This document shows positions 1 through 6,411 of a stretch of DNA of 64,000 nt, piece by piece (positions within the stretch are counted from its first letter, which is position 1; each line of letters opens with the position of its first letter). Below the pieces are notes generated by a model that worked only from the letters and a program-made list of their open reading frames with translations, searched no databases and was not told the origin of the DNA. The stretch lies in NCBI GenBank assembly GCA_033854175.1, contig JAWOKN010000052.1:1-64000 (forward strand), read 5' to 3'. A program made the position numbers and the translations under genes. The stretch comes from DATKPE01 sp033854175. GTDB lineage: Bacteria > Bacteroidota > Ignavibacteria > UBA10030 > SZUA-254.

Positions 1-161
1 CCCCGCTGGGTATGGGTGTCATAAACCTGTCCCTGAATTGTCCCGAAGCCTCCGCCACCTGCAGCGTACCGGGCAGAACCCGTCGGGCTCGTAAAATCGA
101 GGTAATCCTGGCAACTGCAAAGAAGAACGACAACAACGAAACAGAATAGATTTAGTCTCAC
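1..161 (-). CDS. Lipoprotein, N-terminal part (runs off the window start)
   Basis: A 53-codon open frame begins at a GTG (159-161) and is still open at base 1. The GTG is preceded by a GGAAGG ribosome-binding site 8 nt away. The product opens with a short basic end and a hydrophobic run (FCFVVVVLL), then a lipobox L-C-S-C with the acylated cysteine at residue 17, so it should be an exported lipoprotein. A Gly-rich stretch follows, then 'GTIQGQVYDTHT', which resembles the first strand of a carboxypeptidase-regulatory-like beta-sandwich; that domain call is an inference from very little sequence. A perfect TTGACA -35 lies at 216-221, but no -10 sits at ideal spacing. The frame is short and cut, so function is unknown. 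Confidence 0.65.
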   Translation of the reverse strand, partial: MRLNLFCFVVVVLLCSCQDYLDFTSPTGSARYAAGGGGFGTIQGQVYDTHTQR

Positions 162-438
162 AGCTTACACCTTCCAAATGTCCTTCTGTAATCTAAGGGA
201 ATGAGAGGATCCGGTTGTCAAATTCATGTAATAATCATGTAACACTTTCGTGTTTTTTTGTCTCCTGTGGCCGTTCCCGCCTGTCGAGTGTTTCTCAGGA
301 AAGTGCCGTTTATTGTGGCATTTCCGTCTCTTTTCGTGGGCGGCCGAACGACAATCGCTCGCTTGTTGACTGTGGTATTTGAGTATTCCGTTTTGTACAT
401 TACGGCGTCTTAGGCTCGTCTTTCGAAAGGTGATGGAA

Positions 439-1293
439 ATGGAACATGAATCCAGATCGCTCCTTTTAATCAACCAGATGGCCTTCTACACCCAACCGTC
501 GCTTGCCGCAATTTACACCTGTCAGGATTCCGAAACGGCTGAATTAATTGGTTCAGGGACACTGCTCAACCTTTGCGGCAATACTTACCTGTTGACTGCC
601 GGCCACATCGCTTTGAACAACAAGGCCTACATCGGACTCACCCATGTCCGGCCCTGGGCATTCGGACAGGTCCCTCTCGGGCATCCGGTTCATAGTTTGG
701 ACGATCATCTGGATCTCTGTCTGGTAAAAATTGACGCACGCAACCTGCGGGGTGCAGGCCTTGTCCCTCTTACCTCTTCAAAGCTTTCACGGACCTCCTC
801 CGACATACGCAACGAGATTCTTTTCCTCCATGGGTATCCTCGGGAACGGAGTACCATGGTCAAAATATTTGATGGTGAAGCATCGGGGTCCCTCCCCTAC
901 GGAATGACTATCGGAAAATCCGATTTCACCTGGTTTGACGATAAAGTCCATTTCGCCCTGGGGTATACTGCAGAGAGCCCGTCGGCCGAGGAAATTACTC
1001 AGCCGGCGTCGGACATTCCGGGCGGTCTTACCGGTTCTGCCGTTTGGAGTACAAATCTGCATGCCCTTGGGCCATCCTGGAAATGTGATGCAGCCGAAAT
1101 CGTTGGTATCGTTCACCACTGGGATCAGGGCGCTCAAAGTCTCATCGCCACGCGTATTGAGGTGGTGCGGGAGTTTTTAGTCAGAAGCCTGAGAAGGGAA
1201 TTCGCCTACTGCCGGTGGGAAAAGCGTGGTTCACCGTATGGAGAGGATCTGGACGATTGGTTCGCAGCCTGTGAAGAAATTCATGATGTTTGA
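439..1293 (+). CDS. Trypsin-fold serine protease domain protein
   Basis: This is a 284-residue protein with the plan of a chymotrypsin-like protease. 'GSGTLL...YLLTAGH' carries His56, 'DDHLDLCLVKI' carries Asp92, and 'GGLTGSAVW' carries the candidate nucleophile Ser200, in place of the usual GDSGG. There is no obvious signal peptide, so it is probably cytoplasmic. I chose ATG 439 because AAAGG lies 8 nt upstream; ATG 433 is possible but sits too close to that site, and the frame is open back to 379. It stands alone, with no co-transcribed partner in view. Stand-alone trypsin-like domains of this kind occur in bacterial effector and defence loci, but nothing here proves such a role. Fold confidence is good; substrate is unknown. 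Confidence 0.75.
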   Translation: MEHESRSLLLINQMAFYTQPSLAAIYTCQDSETAELIGSGTLLNLCGNTYLLTAGHIALNNKAYIGLTHVRPWAFGQVPLGHPVHSLDDHLDLCLVKIDARNLRGAGLVPLTSSKLSRTSSDIRNEILFLHGYPRERSTMVKIFDGEASGSLPYGMTIGKSDFTWFDDKVHFALGYTAESPSAEEITQPASDIPGGLTGSAVWSTNLHALGPSWKCDAAEIVGIVHHWDQGAQSLIATRIEVVREFLVRSLRREFAYCRWEKRGSPYGEDLDDWFAACEEIHDV

Positions 1294-1336
1294 ACTCTCC
1301 GTCGGTGCATCCGTTTCGAATTGAAGGAGGCAAACG

Positions 1337-1420
1337 GTGAGAACAGCTGCCCCATATGTTCATAAAAAAGCAGGATTCCTGACGCATTTCACAGGCATAT
1401 TCTTACCCGGAGGAGGGTAA
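1337..1420 (+). CDS. Candidate 27-residue ORF with strong ribosome-binding site
   Basis: A GTG at 1337 is preceded by a near-perfect AAGGAGG at 1324-1330 and opens a 27-codon frame that stops at 1418-1420. A second frame, -1 relative to it, is open from 1366 to the TAG at 1615-1617 (83 codons) but has no ATG, GTG or TTG start. Read together they could be one gene broken by a frameshift, a programmed frameshift, or chance. A minus-strand frame over the same bases is also open, which weakens the case. I recognise no family. The rest of 1294-1867 holds no convincing gene. Confidence 0.25.
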   Translation: MRTAAPYVHKKAGFLTHFTGIFLPGGG

Positions 1421-1612
1421 TCGCTAGGATAAACCGCCTCGTATTCCGAAACCGAATCGATATTGGCGCAGAATGGCCTTACCTTTACATTCGTGATGTC
1501 GGGCGGGAGGTCGGCATCAGATATTCACACGCAGTACGTTCCTATCCCGGGGTAGAGAAATCACAAAAGCATCTTCATTCTGTTCTTGATAACGCAAGAT
1601 TGCAAGTAAAGT

Positions 1613-1660
1613 CATAGCCCATCGACGCACTGGCGTACTGCCGGAGGAAAACGGGCTATG
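1613..1660 (+). terminator. Inverted repeat followed by T-run, possible terminator
   Basis: CATAGCCC at 1613-1620 pairs with GGGCTATG at 1653-1660 and is followed by GTTTTT. The 32-nt loop is long for an intrinsic terminator. It falls directly at the TAG (1615-1617) of the open frame described for 1337-1420, so it might end that transcript. Confidence 0.3.
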
Positions 1661-1867
1661 GTTTTTCCTGATTGTCCCCTATCTCCATTCCGGTGATCGG
1701 GGAGTCGGATTTTCTCAGGTGACAATGGAATGAGCCCGTTCAATCCGGATGAGAGAGGAACCCGGCCCTGGATCATGCCGGAGGCTGATATCCGGATCTT
1801 CGCTGAGGGAGGAGGATATTGATGCGGGGGGGGAGAACCGCCGTAAAATCTCACGAACTCTTTTTTG

Positions 1868-1942
1868 TCGGAACGGCGGGATTTGAACCCGCGACCCCTT
1901 GCACCCCAAGCAAGTGCGCTAGCCGGGCTGCGCCACGTTCCG
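1868..1942 (-). tRNA. tRNA-Pro (anticodon GGG)
   Basis: A complete 75-nt cloverleaf is readable on the minus strand. The acceptor arm CGGAACG pairs with CGTTCCG, discriminator A. The D-arm contains the GGCGCAGCCCGG typical of tRNA-Pro. The anticodon stem CTTGC/GCAAG encloses the loop TTGGGGT with anticodon GGG, and the T-arm is GCGGG-TTCAAAT-CCCGC. The CCA end is not encoded (the genome continues CAAAAAA). It lies 31 nt downstream of the merR-type gene and may be processed from that transcript. Its 3' end faces the 1-1867 segment. Confidence 0.95.
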
Positions 1943-1973
1943 GTAGGTTATGAAGCAGAAACCCGTCTGAAAC

Positions 1974-2381
1974 TCAGGTCAGTCTCACCAGCATCTCTTC
2001 CAGAAACTTCTTGATCTCGATCATATCATTCCGCAGCCGGTTTTCGGGAGCCCGCTGTACGGGTGTTTGCTGGGCCGGTGACTGGGCAGGGGTTTCCGAG
2101 ATAAGCTCGAGTTGTTCGCCTGTCTCGGTATCAGGCAGATAGCTCTGGAGCACCTGTTTCGCCCCCTCGATCGTATAGCGCTCGTCGCGGAGCAGCTTCT
2201 TGATATAGAGAATCAGTTTGATCTCCTTGTTCGTATAGATCCGGTTGCCGGCGCGGTTCTTCGCGGGTTTGAGCAAATCAAATTCAGACTCCCAATAGCG
2301 CAGAACATACTGTTCCAGGTCGGTGATCTTGCTGACCTCGCTGATCGAATAATAGAGCTTCTTGATTCCCTGCTGTTTCAT
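1974..2381 (-). CDS. MerR-family transcriptional regulator
   Basis: A 135-residue protein whose N-terminal two thirds form a MerR winged helix-turn-helix. 'YSISEVSKITDLEQYVLRYWE' is the recognition helix-turn-helix plus the R-Y-W-E of the family, followed by the wing with 'RIYTNKEI' and a second helical pair ending 'GAKQVL' near residue 90. The C-terminal 40 residues are Gln/Pro-rich and then helical, and no metal-binding cysteines or ligand domain follow. This is the short form common in Bacteroidota, where the target is usually unknown. It is the last protein gene of the minus-strand run 89-aa gene, HAD, acpS, merR, with 69 nt before it, and tRNA-Pro follows. Confidence 0.85.
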   Translation of the reverse strand: MKQQGIKKLYYSISEVSKITDLEQYVLRYWESEFDLLKPAKNRAGNRIYTNKEIKLILYIKKLLRDERYTIEGAKQVLQSYLPDTETGEQLELISETPAQSPAQQTPVQRAPENRLRNDMIEIKKFLEEMLVRLT

Positions 2382-2450
2382 GATCGTATCCGGAAGATGA
2401 GACGCTGATTTATGCGTAAAACATACGGAATTTATTCCCGAAAGGCAACA

Positions 2451-2825
2451 TCATTCCTTTGTATCGATAAGCGCGATAGCGACGACGATCGTCTCCGAGT
2501 GGGAAATGGAGACCAGAACATTGCTCTCCCTGAGCATATCCTTCAGTTTCCCGTAGAGTACGACAGACGGTTTTCCCGTTTCGTCGTTGGTGACCTCGAC
2601 ATCCTTCCATCTGAAGCCCCCCCGCCAGCCGATCGTCAGGGCCTTGGCGACGGCCTCCTTGGCTGCAAACCGGGCGGCGAGATGGGGGATGGGGCGCATT
2701 TTCGATGTGGCATAGGCAAGTTCCCGTTCGGTGAACACTTTATTCAGGAACGTGTCGCCCCACTCCCGTACGGTGCGGTCCATCCGATCGATTTCAATAA
2801 TATCGATGCCGAGTCCTTCAACCAT
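2451..2825 (-). CDS. acpS: Holo-[acyl-carrier-protein] synthase
   Basis: AcpS transfers 4'-phosphopantetheine from CoA to a serine of apo-ACP and so activates fatty-acid synthesis in the cytoplasm. The 124-residue length is normal. 'GLGIDIIEI' supplies the Mg-binding Asp8, 'RFAAKEAVAKAL' supplies Glu57 and the CoA-binding Lys, and 'VSISHSE' near the C-terminus is the third family motif. The start has GGAAG 9 nt upstream. It is 5 nt downstream of the HAD gene, so the two are co-transcribed from the promoter at 3839-3867. Confidence 0.95.
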   Translation of the reverse strand: MVEGLGIDIIEIDRMDRTVREWGDTFLNKVFTERELAYATSKMRPIPHLAARFAAKEAVAKALTIGWRGGFRWKDVEVTNDETGKPSVVLYGKLKDMLRESNVLVSISHSETIVVAIALIDTKE

Positions 2826-2830
2826 TCGTG

Positions 2831-3517
2831 TTACTTCCGCTGGTTTTCCCTGGTGACGATCGTCAGGAGTTCCTTGATATCGTTGATCTCATAATCCGCA
2901 TGGGTCTCGACGGTACCGAACGTATCCCCATAGCGTGCGAACACCGTTTTCATGCCGAGATTCGCGGCGCCGACCATATCGCGCTCGGCCCAGTCGCCGA
3001 GCATCAGAGCCTCCGACGGTGCGACGCCCAGGTGAGAGAGTGCCGCGCGGAACGGGCCGGGAGCGGGTTTCCGCTCGCGGGCATCGTCGAAGGTGATCAC
3101 CACGTCAAAGATATGGTGAAAGTTCAGATAGCTGAGCCTTAGCCAGGCCTCTCGGGCGGGGGCATCGGAGACGACGGCCAGATGGATGCCCCGTTTGAGA
3201 AGTTCCATCAGCGTCATATAGACATGCGGATAGGGGACGAGTGCGGCTTCGCGCGCGCGGCGGTAGGCGATGATCCCCGCCGATAGGATCTTATAATCGA
3301 CCTTCTTGAAGACCGAATAGAGAAGCTCATCGAACACGCTCTGAAACTCGATCCCCCGCTCCTTATAAATCTGGTCGATCTTTTTTCTTGTCTGTTCCAC
3401 GCCCAAAGCAAGGCCGGCGTCGACCATGGCATGGATGGCGGCATCGACAGCCTGGCGTTTCATGGCCATAAAATCGACCAGCGTATTGTCGAGATCAAAA
3501 ATGACCGCCTTAATCAT
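2831..3517 (-). CDS. HAD-superfamily phosphatase
   Basis: A 228-residue haloacid-dehalogenase hydrolase. Motif I 'FDLDNTLVDF' gives nucleophile Asp8 and acid/base Asp10. The helical cap follows (about residues 15-95), then motif II 'VVSDAP', the motif III lysine in 'ERKPAPGPF', and motif IV 'MLGDWAERDMVGA' with the Mg-binding aspartates. The cap and length resemble phosphoglycolate phosphatase or pyrimidine 5'-nucleotidase relatives, but the substrate cannot be read from sequence. It lies between a small conserved gene (6 nt away) and acpS (5 nt away), so it is part of that operon. Confidence 0.9.
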   Translation of the reverse strand: MIKAVIFDLDNTLVDFMAMKRQAVDAAIHAMVDAGLALGVEQTRKKIDQIYKERGIEFQSVFDELLYSVFKKVDYKILSAGIIAYRRAREAALVPYPHVYMTLMELLKRGIHLAVVSDAPAREAWLRLSYLNFHHIFDVVITFDDARERKPAPGPFRAALSHLGVAPSEALMLGDWAERDMVGAANLGMKTVFARYGDTFGTVETHADYEINDIKELLTIVTRENQRK

Positions 3518-3523
3518 ACATGT

Positions 3524-3793
3524 TCACTTCGACCTGGAAGCCTTCGCGACTTCATCCTCGATGAACTCCCTGAGGGTGGGTTTGATATAGGTCGTTTCGA
3601 TCCCATACTCATGAAGCGCCTGTGCGAGCGACGATGCCTTCCGTGGATCGGAGAGGCGTTTATTCACGACGAGGACCTTCTGATTTTTCAGGATGCAGTA
3701 TCCCCCCTCGAAGTCCCCTTTTTCGTACCGGAGTTCGAGGCCGAGCTGTTTGCCGACCTCTTCAAGTTCGCCGATGATATGAGTATAATCCAT
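3524..3793 (-). CDS. Small conserved-looking protein of unknown function
   Basis: An 89-residue soluble protein with an AGGGA site just before its ATG and a promoter of good form 46 nt upstream. The sequence predicts a helix, two beta strands ('LELRYEKGDFEGGYCILKN'), a strand 'KVLVVNK', and two helices, ending in a charged tail. No signal, membrane segment or metal site is seen. I do not recognise the family. It is the first gene of the operon with the HAD phosphatase, acpS and merR, which hints at a housekeeping rather than accessory role. Confidence 0.75.
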   Translation of the reverse strand: MDYTHIIGELEEVGKQLGLELRYEKGDFEGGYCILKNQKVLVVNKRLSDPRKASSLAQALHEYGIETTYIKPTLREFIEDEVAKASRSK

Positions 3794-3838
3794 TCCCTGT
3801 TCTCTGGTATAAAAATATCCGGTGATGTTTCCGCATTA

Positions 3839-3867
3839 AGGATAGCGATTTCACGCCTGAAAATCAA
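3839..3867 (-). promoter_or_regulatory. Promoter for 89-aa gene/HAD/acpS/merR
   Basis: Minus strand TTGATT (3862-3867), 17-nt spacer, TATCCT (3839-3844). It falls in the 97-nt gap after the glycosyltransferase gene and would start transcription about 40 nt before the ATG at 3793. Confidence 0.6.
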
Positions 3868-3890
3868 TATTTCTACCCACTCGCGGGGTA

Positions 3891-6362
3891 TCACTCGGCC
3901 CGGGTGAGAGAATCAATTTTCGTCCGGGCAAATCTGTTCTCCGGATCGAGGGACAGAATTTTCCTGCAATACCGCAGTGTCTGCGGGGGATAGGTGCGGG
4001 TGTCATAATAGCGCGCCAGAAATTCCAGCGTTCCGACGTTCGCGGGATTCTCCTCCAGTGACCGTTCTGCCTCATCAACGGCTTCCTGGACAAACCCGAG
4101 GGCCGCATACAGTTTCGCCCCCTTAAGGTGGTACGGACTTTTCACCGACGGGGAAGATTCAGAGAGGACCGAACGATTGATCGTGAACAGCGTGTCAAAA
4201 TCCCTGACGACCCGGCTCGTATCATCGATCGAATGGAGAAGTGTGAGGAACCGGCGGGCTTCTGCCGTGTCGCCGTTCTGCAAATTGTAAAACAGGCCGG
4301 CCGCGGCAAGCTCAAAATTCCTCGAGTGAGCGGAAATGACATCCCGGAGAAGTTCAGCGGCGCGGTGATAATAGCCGAGATCCCAGTACATGCGGGCGGC
4401 CTGGCCGCGGAGGGTGAGTTTGCGCTCGATATCGGGGGTTCCGCCCGATGCCGCCACCAGCCGGTATGCATTCCACTGTGCCCGGGCCATTTCAGCATAG
4501 GAAAGGGACTGAGGGACCGAAAGCAGCCGTTCGTACAGCCGGGGAACGGACGAGGTATCGACGAGCATCATTTCCGCCACAAGGAGCTGATACAAAACAG
4601 CAGGCTGCTGGGGAGCCCGGATGAGGGCCCGGGAGAGGATATCCGCGGCCCCGCTGTAATCGCCGCTGATCAACCCGAGCCGGCCCAGGCGCAATAGCTC
4701 GCTTGCGCGGACGGTATCAAAATTTGCATGCGGGGTGACGGTCACCCGGGGTTCCAGGAGGCGCGAGTGGACCTTCATGAGGTTCGGCGCCGCCATAACC
4801 GGTTCAAACCAGAACCGGCGGGATTCCCGCATGAGAAACTCATAATCCCTCAGATCGCTCCAGCGGGCCGAGGCGAAAATGTACCCGACCTGGTAATCGC
4901 GCAGGAGGAGATCGAAGGAAGGAAGGGAGACCCCGGGGTCGATTTCGAGGACCTTCCGGGGGCCGGAGACGACGACGAGATCCTTGACCGGAGTTGCGAT
5001 GACGGAGGATTCCGGGACTTCGCGGCGGATCCAATCCCCCACCCTATTCCATTCATATCGGTAGATCATCGGGAGGCCTGGCATTTTCGCCACCTCGGCT
5101 GGGGCCCGGCAGTACCGGAGATTGAGGGCGAGCACCTGACCGATACCGAGAAAATTCGGGAACATCAGGATAAGGGTCGCAACGATGCCGGCCCATGCAG
5201 GGACCCGGAAAAACTTCTTACCCCAACCGATGCCGGCGCGTAGTCCCCCCACGAGGTAAAAGACCATAAACGGAAGAAGCGGGAGAAGGAAACGGATATC
5301 GCGGACCGGGTAGATGAAGATGACGAGGCAGTAAAGAAGAATAAACGCCAACCGCAGCCAGAATGCCTGTTTACGGATATCGCGGAGAAGGCCCGTGGTC
5401 ATCAGCACCACGGCGAGGCACTCGATAAGAATTTCGCTTCCGGACACAAGGCCCGACACAGACGAGTAGAGGCCCGATGCATCGACCCTGAACAACCCGG
5501 TCAGCTGCGATGATACCAGGGGGTAGAGGAGCCGGCCGCAGAGATCCGCCGCATACGTCTGGAGGGAAAACCAGGCGCGTTTCATCAATTCAAGCGCAAG
5601 AGGGGTCTGTTCCGGGGTGACAAAATGTTTTGAGATGAGCGTGAGATTCGTCTGAAGCACCTTCCCTTCGGCACCGGCCCAGTATGAATTCCTGAGATAC
5701 CAGCCCAGGTACACCAGCATCGGGACAAGAAGGATAATGGCGGCATTCCACCACCTTCGCTCGAGACAATAAAAAACGACCAGTGCACCGGCCATAGCGA
5801 CGCCGGTTTCGCGCAGCAGGACGATGCAGGGAGAAAGAATCACGAGGATGATGAAATACTTATTCACCGGACTGACCGAAGCTTCCGATCTTGCAAGGAG
5901 GAACATCGTGAGCATCAGCGCCGCGATAAACGGCGCATCGGAGAGAACCTCGGTGCCCAGGAAGAGGAGGGCCGGGTTAAATGCAAAAATCACCGAACCG
6001 ATGACGGCCACATTTCTGCCATGGAATCCCGACAGCCAGTGATAGAAAAGTCCGGTGGCCAGGGCGGCAAGAAGGAGTGTCCAGACCTTCGCGGCGATGA
6101 TGGAGAGGGGGAACAGAGCCTCAACGGGGGATATGAGCACCGCATAGAAGGGGGCGTTAATGACAAACCGTTCAGGGACGGGCTGTGTATCGTCGACAAA
6201 ACCCTTCCCGTGGGCGAGGGAATTCCCCCAGACGAGGTACCGGCAGCTGTCGGGAGTATAGAACGAAAGGTCGTTCAGCCGGAGGGCTCCGAGGGTCAGA
6301 AAAAGGGTGATGACAAGGATGATGCCGAGATGGGATTTTACGAACGTACCCATGTCAGGCAT
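3891..6362 (-). CDS. Polytopic glycosyltransferase (GT39/ArnT-like, GT-C fold) with C-terminal TPR domain
   Basis: An 823-residue inner-membrane protein. Residues 1 to about 400 hold some ten to eleven hydrophobic segments. The first extracytoplasmic loop carries 'YTPDS' (Asp38) and 'FVDDTQP' (Asp57/58), the position of the catalytic acidic residue in GT-C enzymes that use polyprenyl-phosphate sugars. A soluble segment (410-530) follows, then helical TPR-like repeats from about 540 to the end ('PQQPAVLYQLL', 'YAALGFVQEAVDEAERSLEENP'). It probably transfers a sugar to a lipid or protein on the outer face of the membrane; donor and acceptor are unknown. It is the downstream copy of a tandem pair, 49 nt after its paralogue. 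The TPR tail is unusual for this family. Confidence 0.8.
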   Translation of the reverse strand: MPDMGTFVKSHLGIILVITLFLTLGALRLNDLSFYTPDSCRYLVWGNSLAHGKGFVDDTQPVPERFVINAPFYAVLISPVEALFPLSIIAAKVWTLLLAALATGLFYHWLSGFHGRNVAVIGSVIFAFNPALLFLGTEVLSDAPFIAALMLTMFLLARSEASVSPVNKYFIILVILSPCIVLLRETGVAMAGALVVFYCLERRWWNAAIILLVPMLVYLGWYLRNSYWAGAEGKVLQTNLTLISKHFVTPEQTPLALELMKRAWFSLQTYAADLCGRLLYPLVSSQLTGLFRVDASGLYSSVSGLVSGSEILIECLAVVLMTTGLLRDIRKQAFWLRLAFILLYCLVIFIYPVRDIRFLLPLLPFMVFYLVGGLRAGIGWGKKFFRVPAWAGIVATLILMFPNFLGIGQVLALNLRYCRAPAEVAKMPGLPMIYRYEWNRVGDWIRREVPESSVIATPVKDLVVVSGPRKVLEIDPGVSLPSFDLLLRDYQVGYIFASARWSDLRDYEFLMRESRRFWFEPVMAAPNLMKVHSRLLEPRVTVTPHANFDTVRASELLRLGRLGLISGDYSGAADILSRALIRAPQQPAVLYQLLVAEMMLVDTSSVPRLYERLLSVPQSLSYAEMARAQWNAYRLVAASGGTPDIERKLTLRGQAARMYWDLGYYHRAAELLRDVISAHSRNFELAAAGLFYNLQNGDTAEARRFLTLLHSIDDTSRVVRDFDTLFTINRSVLSESSPSVKSPYHLKGAKLYAALGFVQEAVDEAERSLEENPANVGTLEFLARYYDTRTYPPQTLRYCRKILSLDPENRFARTKIDSLTRAE

Positions 6363-6411
6363 CCCCGTTTCCCGCCGGGGTAATTTCAGTGCAGGGGTGG
6401 TTCACGTCAGG

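Noticed and set aside
1822..1950. ORF with GGAGGAGG and ATG reading rightwards from about 1822
   Set aside because: It reads straight through the tRNA-Pro gene in antisense, so the translation is meaningless.
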